A stretch of 64,000 bases of DNA from Rhodoferax bucti (GCF_005876985.1 NZ_VAHD01000001.1:434001-498000), one strand, 5' to 3'; counted from the stretch's first letter, positions 8,069 to 17,336 are shown. Program-made: numbers and translations. Notes: a model not told the origin generated them from the letters alone.

Positions 8069-9004
8069 CTAGGCCCCGTGCCAATACCCCGGCGCGCTGT
8101 AGCGTTCTTTAATGAAATCGATCCACAGACGCACCCGCAAGGGCAGGTGTTTGCGCTGGGGGAAGACGGCGTAAATGCCGTTGGGCGGGGCGGCATAGTC
8201 TTCCAGCACCGCGACCAAACGGCCTGCGGCGATTTCGTTTTCCACCTCCCAGGTGCTACGCCATGCGATACCGTAGCCACCGAGGCACCAGTCGTGTAAC
8301 ACCTGCCCGTCGCTGCAGTCCAGCGGGCCGGCGGGCTTGAGATAAATCACTTCGCCGGCATCTGAGCGCTCGCCTTTGGCCGCGGGCAACTTGAAAGCCC
8401 AGCCCCTTGTTTGTGAGGCGTCGCTGGACAGCGTGAGGCAGTGGAAGCGGCTCAGGTCGGCCGGCGTTTTGGGCGTGCCGTGGCGCTTGAGGTAGGCCGG
8501 TGTAGCCACGCACAAGCGCCGGTTGTCAGCCATGCGCACGCTCACCAGCGATGAGTCGGGCATGTCGCCCACACGCACCGCGCAGTCGTAGCCCTCGCCC
8601 GCGATGTCCACCACGCGGTCGCTGAGGTTGAGGGAGATCGTCACGTCCGGGTGCAGCTCGCGAAACTTGGATACCAGCGGCGCCACATGGCGGCGGCCGA
8701 AGCCGGCCGGTGCGGTGATGCGCAAATGACCCGCGGCCTTCACCCCCCCTGCGCTCACACTGGCCTCGGCGTTGGTCACGTCGGCGATGATGCGCTGGCA
8801 GTCCTCCAGAAACGCGCTGCCTTCGTGCGTGAGGGTGATGCGCCGGGTGGTGCGGATCAGCAGCTTCACGCCTAGGCGCTCCTCGAGTGCGTCGAGGCGC
8901 CGGCCCATGATGGCGGGGGCCACGCCTTCGGCATTGGCGGCTGCGGTCAGACTGCCGCGGGTGGCGACGGAGACGAAGGATTCGAGTTGCTTGAGCTTGT
9001 CCAT
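8069..9004 (-). CDS. LysR-family transcriptional regulator
   Basis: 311 residues. The N-terminal winged helix-turn-helix is clear: LESFVSVATRGSLTAAANAEGVAPAIMGRRLDALEERLG..L..RTTR (residues 7-55). A periplasmic-binding-protein-like effector domain follows, with the phrase HLRITAPAGFGRRHVAPLVSKF near residue 92. The form resembles the CrgA/YafC-like LysR subgroup. It lies 151 bp downstream of a CaiB-type CoA-transferase gene in the same direction, so it may regulate that gene, but this is inference. Its stop codon lies at the edge of an interspersed repeat. Confidence 0.88.
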   Translation of the reverse strand: MDKLKQLESFVSVATRGSLTAAANAEGVAPAIMGRRLDALEERLGVKLLIRTTRRITLTHEGSAFLEDCQRIIADVTNAEASVSAGGVKAAGHLRITAPAGFGRRHVAPLVSKFRELHPDVTISLNLSDRVVDIAGEGYDCAVRVGDMPDSSLVSVRMADNRRLCVATPAYLKRHGTPKTPADLSRFHCLTLSSDASQTRGWAFKLPAAKGERSDAGEVIYLKPAGPLDCSDGQVLHDWCLGGYGIAWRSTWEVENEIAAGRLVAVLEDYAAPPNGIYAVFPQRKHLPLRVRLWIDFIKERYSAPGYWHGA

Positions 9005-9119
9005 GGTTAGCGCGCCCGAAGCTGAAGGGGAGTGCGTTTTGCGTAGGTCAAGGAGGAGCCCGCGTAGCGGGCGGGGGACACGGAGAAAAACGCGCTCCCA
9101 TTCAGCTCTTTTTGCCAGT

Positions 9120-9163
9120 TAGCGCTCGTGGAATATGCGCAAGCAGCTATATTTTTCATAGCA
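9120..9163. repeat. Interspersed GCTAY-N7-ATAGC repeat, copy at 9.1 kb
   Basis: Contains the full pattern TAGCGCTCGTGGAATATGCG, then CAAGCAGCTAT, ATTTTTC, ATAGC. It spans the stop codon of the leftward CaiB-type gene (stop at 9158-9156), so the last codons of that gene are read from the repeat. Confidence 0.8.
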
Positions 9164-10352
9164 CCACGCCTTGCGCATGGAGTGCAGCCACTTCGTCCGC
9201 GCTGTAGCCCAGGCTTTGCAACAGCGCGTCGGTGTGCTCGCCCAGCTTGGGCGGGTCCAGCCGCAAGCCCAGGCGTTCGCCGCCTAGCGTCAGCGGCAGC
9301 AGCGGCACTTGTGTCTGGCGGCCATCGGGCAGCTCCATGGGGGCCAAGCCACCCGTGGCTTGCAGGTGCGGGTCGTCAAACAAATGCTGCGGATCGGTGA
9401 TGGGCGCAAACGGCAGACCCACGTGCTCAAAGCGCTGCGAGAGCTCCGCCCGGCTGAACAGGGTCAAGCGGGTGCGCAGCTCGGGGATGAGCCAGCTGCG
9501 GGCCAGCACGCGATCGTTATTGGTGGTCACGCGCGGGTCGGCAAACAGGTCGGCGTAGCCGAAGGCTTCGCAAAAGGTTTTCCACTGCCCATCGCCCACC
9601 ACGGCCAGAAAAATTTGCTCCTTGTCTTTGACGCTGAACACGTCATAAATGCCCCAGGGTGAAATGCGCTCGGGCATAGGCGCGGCGGCCTTGCCGGTTA
9701 CGGCGAACTGCATCATGTGCTGGGCCACGAGGAAGATGTTGTTCTCGAACAGCGCGCTTTGCACCTCCTGGCCCTTACCGGTCTGCTGGCGCTGCATGAG
9801 CGCGGCCATGGCACCCACCGCGCCGAAGATGCCACCCATGATGTCGTTCACGCTGCTGCCTGCACGCAGCGGGTCGCCAGGGCGCCCGGTCATGTAGGCC
9901 AGACCACCCATCATTTGCACCACCTCGTCCAGCGCGGTGCGGTGGTCATAGGGGCCGGGCAAAAAGCCTTTGTGGCTCACGTAGATCAGGCGCGGGTCCA
10001 GCTTGCTCAAAGATGCGTAGTCCAAGCCCAGCTTCTGCATGGTCTCGGTCTTGAAGTTCTCGCTCACGATGTCGGCCGTGGCGATGAGCTTGAGCACAAT
10101 TTCGCGGCCCTTCGCGCTTTTCAGGTCCACCGCAATGCTCTTTTTGTTGCGGTTGAACAGCGGGTAAAAGCCCGCGCCACTGCCCAGCAGCTTGCGGGTG
10201 CTGTCGCCGGCCAGGGGCTCGACCTTGATCACGTCCGCCCCCAAGTCGCCCAGCGTCATGCCGCAGGTAGGGCCCATGACCATGTGGGTGAATTCGACGA
10301 CGCGGATGCCCGCGAGGGGAAGGGCTGAAGGTGAACGGGTGTCGGTGGTCAT
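9156..10352 (-). CDS. CaiB/BaiF-type (family III) CoA-transferase
   Basis: 398 residues, normal length. Family III CoA-transferases move CoA between carboxylic acids through an aspartyl-CoA intermediate. Visible marks: LAGIRVVEFTHMVMGPTCG at the N-terminus, LGADVIKVEPL, the FNRNKKSIAVDLKS stretch, and SSVNDIMGGIFGAVG, which holds the catalytic Asp position of the family. The substrate cannot be read from sequence. The LysR gene downstream may control it. The 3' end runs into an interspersed repeat. Confidence 0.88.
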   Translation of the reverse strand: MTTDTRSPSALPLAGIRVVEFTHMVMGPTCGMTLGDLGADVIKVEPLAGDSTRKLLGSGAGFYPLFNRNKKSIAVDLKSAKGREIVLKLIATADIVSENFKTETMQKLGLDYASLSKLDPRLIYVSHKGFLPGPYDHRTALDEVVQMMGGLAYMTGRPGDPLRAGSSVNDIMGGIFGAVGAMAALMQRQQTGKGQEVQSALFENNIFLVAQHMMQFAVTGKAAAPMPERISPWGIYDVFSVKDKEQIFLAVVGDGQWKTFCEAFGYADLFADPRVTTNNDRVLARSWLIPELRTRLTLFSRAELSQRFEHVGLPFAPITDPQHLFDDPHLQATGGLAPMELPDGRQTQVPLLPLTLGGERLGLRLDPPKLGEHTDALLQSLGYSADEVAALHAQGVVL

Positions 10353-10403
10353 GCGGTGCTGTCAATAACGCCATGCCCTGTGAGGGCAGGGCCAAAATAA
10401 AGG

Positions 10404-10527
10404 GGCCTGCCTGCCACCTCACGGTAGCGGGCAGGCCGCAAACTTTACGTCAATTATCGACAACGCTGAGTGGCGTGCTATGCAGCCACGCCACTGGCAT
10501 CGTGCAGGCGGCACCTTGGCCTGCACG
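10404..10527. terminator. Cluster of three hairpins between the PEP-CTERM gene and the CoA-transferase gene
   Basis: Three inverted repeats in tandem: GGCCTGCC/GGCAGGCC (10404-10411, 10430-10437), TGGCGTG/CACGCCA (10471-10477, 10487-10493) and CGTGCAGGC/GCCTGCACG (10501-10509, 10519-10527). The last begins 20 bp after the leftward PEP-CTERM stop codon and is the best terminator candidate. None has a clear T-run. Confidence 0.5.
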
Positions 10528-10546
10528 ACACCTACTAAAGAGTCAC

Positions 10547-11524
10547 TCAGGCGGCGCGCTTGCGGCGGGCCACGGCACCCATCAAACCCAAACCAGCCAG
10601 CAGCATGGCATAGGTTTCCGGCTCGGGCACCGGTGCGGTCAACACAATCAGTTGGGACTTGGAACCCGCAGGCGCACCACTGAGTTGGTCTTGCTCGGCC
10701 AACAAGTAGATCGTGCCGCGCTCGTCAACCGTGACACCTTCAATGGCGTTGCGCGGAACGATGTGGGTCAAGTCCAGACGACTAACAACTGTGCCGCTAC
10801 GGGTAACTTCAATCAACTCTCGGGAGTCGCCGCTGTTCGTACCGGTACTCAAAACCAACAGATTGTTGTTACCCAAAATAGACAGCGCTTGCACGTCGGA
10901 GAGCTGCGTCAAACCAAACAAACCCGTCGCGCCACTAAACGTGGTGGTGGCCACCGCATCCGGTGCCGTGGCCGTAGAGAACGACAAGCTGTTGAAAATG
11001 CTCAGAGTGGCCGGGTTGTCCTGCTTGGCGGTGATGTAGTTGCCGTTGCGGGCGTCGTAGCTCAAGCCTTCAATACCGATGTTGCTAGTGGTCGGGCCCA
11101 CCGAGGCGACTGGCACGGTGCCCAGGTCGATACTGCCACCGGCCGTGTAGTTGAACTTGTACACATTCTGCAAACGCTCTTCAGCCACTGCGAGCACTCC
11201 GCCCCCCAGGTAAGCCAGGCCTTCGGAATCGTTGCCGTCTTTGGTGCTTTTGCCGCCCCAACCGGTGAAGGCCATGGAACCCAGCGAAGTACCGGTGCGG
11301 GAGATTTCAATCACCCCCTTGCCCTCGTCACCAATGAAGAACAAGGTGCCACGGTCCTGCGCATACGTGATGGCAGAGCCTTCCAGGCCGGAAACGCCAC
11401 CCACGCTCAGATCAAGGCCATAGGTGTTTTGAACGGTGTAGTTGTTAAGGCTGAACGTCTGCGCAGATGCAGCGACGGATACCAGCGCCAAAGCGATGGC
11501 TGACAGTGTGGATTTGAATTGCAT
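10547..11524 (-). CDS. PEP-CTERM sorted protein with SdiA-regulated (YjiK-like) beta-propeller
   Basis: 325 residues. A Sec signal peptide (MQFKSTLSAIALALVSVAASA) is cut near residue 21. The body has propeller-like repeats such as GDEGKGVIEISRTG, DSEGLAYLGGGVLAVAEER, IGIEGLSYD and NAIEGVTVDERGTIYLLAEQD, as in the SdiA-regulated / esterase-like family. The C-terminus VPEPETYAMLLAGLGLMGAV plus ARRKRAA is a PEP-CTERM tail: the sorting motif, a membrane helix and basic residues. Such proteins are processed by an exosortase, which should exist elsewhere in this genome. The start at 11524 has a CAGG ribosome-binding site and gives a complete signal peptide. Confidence 0.85.
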   Translation of the reverse strand: MQFKSTLSAIALALVSVAASAQTFSLNNYTVQNTYGLDLSVGGVSGLEGSAITYAQDRGTLFFIGDEGKGVIEISRTGTSLGSMAFTGWGGKSTKDGNDSEGLAYLGGGVLAVAEERLQNVYKFNYTAGGSIDLGTVPVASVGPTTSNIGIEGLSYDARNGNYITAKQDNPATLSIFNSLSFSTATAPDAVATTTFSGATGLFGLTQLSDVQALSILGNNNLLVLSTGTNSGDSRELIEVTRSGTVVSRLDLTHIVPRNAIEGVTVDERGTIYLLAEQDQLSGAPAGSKSQLIVLTAPVPEPETYAMLLAGLGLMGAVARRKRAA

Positions 11525-11691
11525 GGGCTTACCTGTTGGAGAAAAAACAAGGCCTCCGACGCAGACACACGGTCCAGGGAGGCTGAGCGCCCATGCTAAA
11601 AATGGTGTGTGACAACGCCGTGTCGCACGCGCCGCTTCACGTAAGCCGAACGGACTATCGCAGCCCGCTTCTTCTACCACCTACCAAGCAA

Positions 11692-11991
11692 TTACACGGC
11701 GTAATCCAACACCAGCACGTCGTCCAACGTGGGTTTCAAAATCTCCACAAACGCCAAGTGATCGGGGTGTGGCAGGTAGCCTGCGCGGCCGGCCTCATCC
11801 GCGAAGGTGAGGTTGAAGCAGTGGGTAAAGCCTTTGGCCAGGCCTTCGGGGCTGTTATTGGTGCCCCACTCCAGGCTCTGCACGGCGCTGATCTTGCTTG
11901 CCAATGCTGCGAACGCGGCTTCTATGGCCTGCACCTGTGCGGGCGCCGTATCGACTTTAAATTTCAGCAGCACCAGATGGCGTATGGGCAT
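11692..11991 (-). CDS. Dabb (stress-responsive A/B barrel) domain protein
   Basis: 99 residues. It starts MPIRHLVLLKFK, ends with the VEILKPTLDDVLVLDY strand, and contains EWGTNNSPEGLAKGFTHCFNLTFAD and LPHPDHLAFVE, all marks of the dimeric alpha-beta barrel Dabb family. The conserved His in HPDH lies where the family often has it. Family members range from stress proteins to cyclases, so no reaction is assigned. It stands alone, divergent from glcB and separated by 150 bp. Confidence 0.85.
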   Translation of the reverse strand: MPIRHLVLLKFKVDTAPAQVQAIEAAFAALASKISAVQSLEWGTNNSPEGLAKGFTHCFNLTFADEAGRAGYLPHPDHLAFVEILKPTLDDVLVLDYAV

Positions 11992-12144
11992 GAACTACAT
12001 CCTAAATTGTCACAAATCGATTGATATTCTTCCATATAGTAATCTGCAAAGGATGGAATACAGTACATCTATAGCCTGAGGGCATTCCCCCTCGCGCGAT
12101 CTGTTTTCTCTTTGTTGACCGCCCCTTCCTTTGAAAGGCCCACC

Positions 12145-14361
12145 ATGACGACAACGACACCCCGCACTACTGAGCACCGCCTTCAGGTAGCAACCAGCCT
12201 GCATAGCTTCATCGAGTCCAAAGTACTGCCGGGCACCGGCATTGCGCCCGAGGCGTTCTGGAAAGGGTTCGACGCCATCGTGGCCGACTTGGCCCCCAAG
12301 AACATCGCCCTGCTGGCCGAGCGCGACCGCCTGCAAACCGAGCTGGACACTTGGCACAAGGCCAACCCCGGCCCCATCACTGATATGCCTGCGTACAAGG
12401 CCTTTCTGGAAAAAATCGGCTACTTGGTCGAGAGCCCCAAGAAGGTAAAGATCACCACCAAAAACGTGGATGCCGAGCTGGCCACCCAAGCCGGCCCGCA
12501 GCTGGTGGTGCCCGTGCTGAACGCCCGCTATGCCTTGAACGCTGCCAACGCGCGCTGGGGCTCTTTGTACGACGCCCTGTATGGCACGGATGTGATCAGC
12601 GAAGACAAGGGCTGCGAAAAAGTGGGCCCCAAGGGTTACAACCCCAAGCGCGGCAAGAAGGTCATTGAATACGCGCGCCACGTGCTGGACCGCTGCGCAC
12701 CGCTCAAGAAAGGCTCACACGTAGGCTCTACCGGCTACGCCATCAAGGGCGGTGACTTGGTCGTCACCCTGAAGGACGGCTCCACCTCCAAGTTGGCCGA
12801 CAAGGACCAGTTCGTGGGCTTCCAGGGCTCTGCCAAAGATCCTTCCAGCGTGCTGGTGATTCACAACGGCCTGCACTTGGACATCATCATCAACCGCGCC
12901 ACGCCCATCGGCAAAACCGATGCAGCAGGTGTAAGCGACTTGGTGCTTGAAGCAGCCCTCTCCACCATCCTGGACCTGGAAGACTCCGTGGCTGTGGTGG
13001 ACGCCGAAGACAAAGTGCTGGCCTATGGCAACTGGCTGGGCATTCTTCAAGGCACTTTGGTGGAGAGTTTCGAGAAGGGTGGCAAGACGCTGACCCGTGG
13101 CCTGAACGGTGACCGCGTTTACACCGCACCCGACGGCAAGAAGGAAGTCAAGCTGCACGGCCGCAGCCTCATGTTTGTGCGTAACGTGGGCCACCTGATG
13201 ACCAACCCGGCCATCACCTACACCGCAGCGGACGGCAGCACCCAAGAAATCCCCGAAGGCATCATGGACGCCGTGGTCACCACCACCATCGCCCTGCATG
13301 ACCTCAAGAAGACCAAGAAAGACGCCATCCGCAACTCGCGCAAAGGCTCGGTCTACATCGTCAAACCCAAGATGCACGGCCCTGCTGAAGTGGCGTTTGC
13401 CGCCGAGCTGTTCACCCGCGTGGAGCAGATGCTGGGCTTGCCGGACAGCACCGTGAAGCTGGGCATCATGGACGAAGAGCGCCGCACCAGCGTGAACCTG
13501 AAGGCCTGCATTGCCGCCGCCCAAAGCCGCGTAGCCTTCATCAACACCGGTTTCCTGGACCGCACCGGCGACGAGATGCACACCGCCATGCAAGCCGGCG
13601 CCATGATCCGCAAGGCGGACATGAAGAGCAGCGCCTGGATTGCCGCCTATGAGAAGAACAACGTGTTGGTGGGCCTGTCATCCGGCCTGCGCGGCAAGGC
13701 GCAGATCGGCAAGGGCATGTGGGCCATGCCCGACCTGATGAAGGCGATGATGGAGCAGAAGATCGGCCACCCCAAAGCCGGTGCCAACACCGCCTGGGTG
13801 CCCAGCCCCACTGGCGCCACGCTGCACGCCCTGCACTACCACCAGTTGCTGGTCAGCGACGTGCAGAAGGAACTGGAAAAGACCAACTACGAGAAGGCCC
13901 GCCCCGGCATTCTGGACAACCTGCTGCAAATCCCGGTAACGGCCACGCCCAACTGGACGGACGCCGAAAAACAAGCCGAGCTGGACAACAACGCCCAGGG
14001 CATTCTGGGCTACGTGGTGCGCTGGGTGGACCAAGGCGTGGGCTGCTCCAAGGTACCCGACATCAACGACATCGGCCTCATGGAAGACCGCGCCACCTTG
14101 CGCATCAGCAGCCAGCACATGGCCAACTGGTTGCACCACGGTGTCGTCACCAAGGCCCAGGTGGAAGAAACCTTCCAACGCATGGCCGCCAAGGTGGACA
14201 AGCAAAACGCCGGCGACAAGCTCTACACCCCCATGGTGGGCAACTTCAAGGGTGCGGCCTACCAGGCGGCGACCGAGCTCGTGTTCAAGGGCTTGGCGCA
14301 GCCCAGCGGCTACACCGAGCCGTTGCTGCATGCATGGCGCTTGAAGGTGAAGGCGGCCTAA
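12145..14361 (+). CDS. glcB: Malate synthase G
   Basis: 738 residues, slightly longer than the E. coli enzyme. It condenses glyoxylate with acetyl-CoA to malate in the glyoxylate/glycolate pathway. Recognisable segments are [45 protein letters not shown], the catalytic-region [19 protein letters not shown], and [11 protein letters not shown]. The ATG at 12145 has a GAAAGG ribosome-binding site 7 bp upstream. An alternative TTG at 12112 lacks one. A strong terminator follows, so it is monocistronic. Isocitrate lyase is not in the window. Confidence 0.97.
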   Translation: MTTTTPRTTEHRLQVATSLHSFIESKVLPGTGIAPEAFWKGFDAIVADLAPKNIALLAERDRLQTELDTWHKANPGPITDMPAYKAFLEKIGYLVESPKKVKITTKNVDAELATQAGPQLVVPVLNARYALNAANARWGSLYDALYGTDVISEDKGCEKVGPKGYNPKRGKKVIEYARHVLDRCAPLKKGSHVGSTGYAIKGGDLVVTLKDGSTSKLADKDQFVGFQGSAKDPSSVLVIHNGLHLDIIINRATPIGKTDAAGVSDLVLEAALSTILDLEDSVAVVDAEDKVLAYGNWLGILQGTLVESFEKGGKTLTRGLNGDRVYTAPDGKKEVKLHGRSLMFVRNVGHLMTNPAITYTAADGSTQEIPEGIMDAVVTTTIALHDLKKTKKDAIRNSRKGSVYIVKPKMHGPAEVAFAAELFTRVEQMLGLPDSTVKLGIMDEERRTSVNLKACIAAAQSRVAFINTGFLDRTGDEMHTAMQAGAMIRKADMKSSAWIAAYEKNNVLVGLSSGLRGKAQIGKGMWAMPDLMKAMMEQKIGHPKAGANTAWVPSPTGATLHALHYHQLLVSDVQKELEKTNYEKARPGILDNLLQIPVTATPNWTDAEKQAELDNNAQGILGYVVRWVDQGVGCSKVPDINDIGLMEDRATLRISSQHMANWLHHGVVTKAQVEETFQRMAAKVDKQNAGDKLYTPMVGNFKGAAYQAATELVFKGLAQPSGYTEPLLHAWRLKVKAA

Positions 14362-14374
14362 GCCAACCCTTCGG

Positions 14375-14402
14375 AAAAACGGCACCTTCGGGTGCCGTTT
14401 TT
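14375..14402 (+). terminator. Intrinsic terminator of glcB with UUCG tetraloop
   Basis: Stem AAACGGCACC (14377-14386), loop TTCG, arm GGTGCCGTTT (14391-14400), extendable by two A-T pairs, followed by T residues. It begins 14 bp after the glcB stop codon. Confidence 0.95.
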
Positions 14403-14494
14403 GTTGGTGAAGTCGGATTTTGAAAAGGCCTGTACTTCACCTTGCAATGGCTTTCGCGCGACACTCAGGCCACCTTTCTCACGAGACCTCCAAG

Positions 14495-14938
14495 ATGCAC
14501 CCGGACGACGACACTCCACCTCAACGGCCGCGTTGGCTTGCAGCGGCACTCACCGTGGCGGTGGTGGTGGTCGTTGCAGGCATGCTGACGGTGGGCTGGC
14601 GTACGCTGCAGGCGGGCAGCAGCACCTCCGTGGCTGCAGCTTCCCCGACGGCCCCCACTGCCGCACTGGCAGCCGGCATGGCCGCCGTCAACGCCTCCGA
14701 CTGCATTCGCTGCCACGGGGTAGACAGGCGCTATGTCGGCCCCGCATTCAACCAAGTGTCTGCGCGCTACCAGGGCCGAGCAGATGCGGTGGACTACCTG
14801 GCCGGCAAGATACGCAACGGGGGCGCCGGCGAGTGGGGCCGGGCCCTGATGCCGCGCCACCCGCACTGGAGCGAAGCGCAAGCGCGGCAGATGGCGCAGT
14901 GGGTGATGTCGCTGCCACCGGCAGCGCCCGGACAATAA
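14495..14938 (+). CDS. Membrane-anchored class I cytochrome c
   Basis: 147 residues. After a short polar start there is one membrane helix (LAAALTVAVVVVVAGML, residues about 16-32), then an Ala/Thr/Ser linker and a periplasmic cytochrome c domain. The haem site is CIRCH, and the axial Met is likely in RALMPRHP near residue 127. Length and layout fit a small c551/c552-type electron carrier tethered to the membrane. No oxidase or reductase gene is adjacent, so its partner is unknown. The stop codon is immediately followed by an interspersed repeat. Confidence 0.85.
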   Translation: MHPDDDTPPQRPRWLAAALTVAVVVVVAGMLTVGWRTLQAGSSTSVAAASPTAPTAALAAGMAAVNASDCIRCHGVDRRYVGPAFNQVSARYQGRADAVDYLAGKIRNGGAGEWGRALMPRHPHWSEAQARQMAQWVMSLPPAAPGQ

Positions 14939-14990
14939 ATTGCTACATTTTTGATAGCTACTTGCGCATATTGCACGGGCGCTACAGGCC
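14939..14990. repeat. Interspersed GCTAY-N7-ATAGC repeat, copy at 14.9 kb
   Basis: GCTAC, ATTTTTG, ATAGC, then TACTTGCGCATATTGCACGG, then GCGCTACAGGCC. Orientation is opposite to the copies at 8 and 9 kb. It begins directly at the cytochrome c stop codon. Confidence 0.85.
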
Positions 14991-15021
14991 GATTTTATGC
15001 TTAAAACTCGCGCAAACCACC

Positions 15022-15480
15022 TCACCATGAAGCGTAGGGCTGCGTAGCCAAGTTGGAGTTGAAATAGCGGGCGTCATGGGTCACTTCCTCGCCCAGCCAA
15101 GCCGGAGACTCAAACGCCTCGTCTTCCGACACCAGCTCCAGCTCGGCCACCACCAGGCCGGCGTTGTCGCCGGCAAATTCGTCCACCTCCCACTGGTGGC
15201 CCGCATGCGGCACGAGGTAGCGGGTTTTCTCAATCAACGGGCCATCGCACAGCGCCAGCAGCGCCTGGGCATCCGCCACAGGAATCGGGTATTCAAACTC
15301 GGCGCGGGTAGCCCCCACACTCTTACCTTTGATGGTCAAAAAGGCTGCATCCCCCGCAATGCGGACCCGCACCGTGCGCGCCTTGTCGCGGTTGAGGTAG
15401 CCCTGCCGGTACAGCACACCGCTGCCATTGCGCCAGGCGTCGCCCGTTACCAAGAATTTGCGTTCAATCTCTACAGCCAC
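15022..15480 (-). CDS. CYTH-domain protein (class IV adenylate cyclase / triphosphatase fold)
   Basis: 152 residues. The N-terminal EIERKFLV is the hallmark of the CYTH tunnel fold. Further conserved charged strands include RVRIAGDAAFLTIKGK, EFEYPIP, EKTRYLV, WEVDEFAG and VAELELVSEDE. Most small proteins of this form act as inorganic triphosphatases; cyclase activity is known in some relatives. The GTG at 15480 is chosen because an AGGAG ribosome-binding site lies 5 bases upstream. An ATG seven codons earlier is possible but lacks one. Confidence 0.85.
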   Translation of the reverse strand: MAVEIERKFLVTGDAWRNGSGVLYRQGYLNRDKARTVRVRIAGDAAFLTIKGKSVGATRAEFEYPIPVADAQALLALCDGPLIEKTRYLVPHAGHQWEVDEFAGDNAGLVVAELELVSEDEAFESPAWLGEEVTHDARYFNSNLATQPYASW

Positions 15481-15540
15481 TGTGTTCTCCTGTCCTGTCA
15501 TGCGGAGCGCAGCAAGTAGCCATCGCTACACTGCAGACCC

Positions 15541-15777
15541 ATGCCTGCTACTTCTGCCCCTGCCGTCAACCCCACAGTGTGCCCGTTATGCGGCCACGCC
15601 AATCAGTGCGCGATGGAATTGGAGAAAGCCACCGGCCAGCCCCAAGGGCCGTGCTGGTGTACGCAGATGGATTTCAGTGCCGATCTACTGAGCCGCATCC
15701 CCACGCCGGCCCGGGGCGTGGCTTGCGTCTGCGCCGCCTGCGCCACTGCCGGGCGTGATGTCGTGCAGCCCGAATAG
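15541..15777 (+). CDS. Cysteine-rich CWC family protein
   Basis: 78 residues with cysteines in the pattern CPLCGHANQCAME ... GPCWC, typical of the Cys_rich_CWC family, and a further CVCAACA near the C-terminus. The spacing suggests a metal, probably zinc, site. The function of the family is not known to me. The last 93 bases overlap, on the other strand, the C-terminal coding region of a diguanylate cyclase, a longer antisense overlap than elsewhere in this window. Confidence 0.8.
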   Translation: MPATSAPAVNPTVCPLCGHANQCAMELEKATGQPQGPCWCTQMDFSADLLSRIPTPARGVACVCAACATAGRDVVQPE

Positions 15778-16908
15778 CACCACCCGGTCGCGCCCGCTGC
15801 GCTTGCCCTGGTAGAGGGCCTCATCAGCGCGGCGCAGCACATCTTCTTGCGACACGTCTTGCGGCAGGATGCCAGAGACACCCCAGCTCACCGTGACCGG
15901 AATGCGCACGGTGGCATCGGCCAGTACCACCGTCCGGTTCACGGCCTCACGCAAGCGCGCCGCCAGGGCCACGCCATCGGTTTCGGCGTGCGCGGACGGC
16001 ATCAGCACCAAAAACTCCTCGCCGCCCATGCGCGCCACCTGGTCGGAGGCCCGGGCATGGCTTTTCAACACCTCGGCCACTGCGATCAACACCCGGTCGC
16101 CCGCGTCGTGGCCATGCTGGTCGTTAACCCGCTTGAAGTGGTCCACATCCAGCGAGATCACCGCAAGCGGATCGCCATAGCGCTTGCCGCGCATCCACTC
16201 CTTTTGCAGCACCGCTTGCATACCCCGCCGGTTGAGCAGGCCGGTCAGCGGGTCCTGCGTAGCCAGGCGGTGCAGGTTGTGGTGCATGCGCAGGCCGAGC
16301 AAAAACAGAAACAAAAAGTTAAATACCGCTGCCGATACCAGCGTTACTGTCCAGGTGATCGCTTGCGGCATGCCGCTGCCCTCTACGGGCACAACCTGTC
16401 CGCGCCACGCGCTCAGGCCCAGCTCCAGGTTGATAAACAGCATCGCCGCCAAAGGCACCGCCGCCATCAGCGTAAAGCGCAGCCCGAACTCCCGCCGCAG
16501 CGGCCGCCAGCAACTTGACACCGCGCCCAGCAAAATCGCTCCCGCCAAGCCCGCGCCCAGCGCCACGCGGGCAGAAGTATCGTCCGGCCCGATCCACGCA
16601 AACACGGCGCTACCCAGCACCACCGTGAGCACATGCTCGGTGTCTCGGGGGCGCGTTTGCAAAAACACCTCGGCACCACGGCGGGCACACACCAGGCTGA
16701 CCATGTTGACGATGCTGGAGAAGGTGTGCGTCCACCAAGCCGGCCCCTCCGGCCTCCAACTGATGAACAAAATAGCCACGCCCGCCGAAAACGCATACGC
16801 CAGATAGTGCAGCACAGCGCGGCGCTCGGTCACCAGAATGCGGGCACACAAGGCCCACAACACCGCATACAAAAACAGTTGAATCCCGACGAGGTGAGAG
16901 AGGTTCAT
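15685..16908 (-). CDS. Membrane-anchored diguanylate cyclase (GGDEF)
   Basis: 407 residues. The first about 215 residues hold six to seven hydrophobic helices and no recognised sensor domain. The GGDEF domain begins near residue 222 with DPLTGLLNRRGM, then SLDVDHFKRVNDQHGHDAGD and the active site MGGEEF. RASD five residues before the active site is an intact I-site, so product inhibition by c-di-GMP is expected. The enzyme makes c-di-GMP from two GTP. The last about 28 residues after VVLFGLHDI are Gly/Ala-rich and overlap the CWC gene antisense; they may be dispensable. Confidence 0.92.
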   Translation of the reverse strand: MNLSHLVGIQLFLYAVLWALCARILVTERRAVLHYLAYAFSAGVAILFISWRPEGPAWWTHTFSSIVNMVSLVCARRGAEVFLQTRPRDTEHVLTVVLGSAVFAWIGPDDTSARVALGAGLAGAILLGAVSSCWRPLRREFGLRFTLMAAVPLAAMLFINLELGLSAWRGQVVPVEGSGMPQAITWTVTLVSAAVFNFLFLFLLGLRMHHNLHRLATQDPLTGLLNRRGMQAVLQKEWMRGKRYGDPLAVISLDVDHFKRVNDQHGHDAGDRVLIAVAEVLKSHARASDQVARMGGEEFLVLMPSAHAETDGVALAARLREAVNRTVVLADATVRIPVTVSWGVSGILPQDVSQEDVLRRADEALYQGKRSGRDRVVLFGLHDITPGSGAGGADASHAPGRRGDAAQ

Positions 16909-16926
16909 AGTCGGCGCCCCGCTTAT

Positions 16927-17283
16927 CTACTCCACCTGGTGCATGGCTGCCAGATTGATCAGCGCTGAAATCACCTCGGGCTTGAAACCCACCCGGTTGG
17001 TCGCGCCATCGGAGTAGCCACCGCTCAGAATCAGCGTGCGGATGTATTCCACACAATCCCGGTGACCCCAGAACTTTTCAATCGCCAGCGCAATGCGGAT
17101 GTGGTGCTCCGCGACGATGGCCATCTCATGGTCAATGCGCGCCTGCAAAGGGCGCTCATTGAGCGGCAAGGGGCGCGTATCCAAATCCTCATCCTCCCAC
17201 TGCAAAGAGGGAAATCCGGTTTCAGTAAAACGGGAGTCTTTAGGGTCGGTCACCGGGGCGCGCTTCTGTGAGATTGCCCACAC
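16927..17283 (-). CDS. Hypothetical protein
   Basis: 118 residues, family not recognised. It looks soluble: an acidic, proline-rich N-terminal half (LQWEDEDLDTRPLPLNERPL) and a helical second half with ARIDHEMAIVAEHHIRIALAIEKFWG. The GTG at 17283 has GGAG four bases upstream. It starts 53 bp from the divergent amn gene and ends 18 bp before the diguanylate cyclase start, in the same direction, so it may be co-transcribed with that enzyme. Confidence 0.65.
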   Translation of the reverse strand: MWAISQKRAPVTDPKDSRFTETGFPSLQWEDEDLDTRPLPLNERPLQARIDHEMAIVAEHHIRIALAIEKFWGHRDCVEYIRTLILSGGYSDGATNRVGFKPEVISALINLAAMHQVE

Positions 17284-17336
17284 TCTACTCCAAGCCCTTG
17301 CCTTACACCTGCTTATTCCGGCGGCACAATGGGGAC

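Noticed and set aside
12021..12040. Promoter for glcB from TTGATA and TATAGT
   Set aside because: The spacer is only 8 bp, far from the 16-18 needed.
12190..12225. Another interspersed repeat copy in glcB around GCATAGCTTC
   Set aside because: The GCTAY block is missing at the right distance and the arm does not match.
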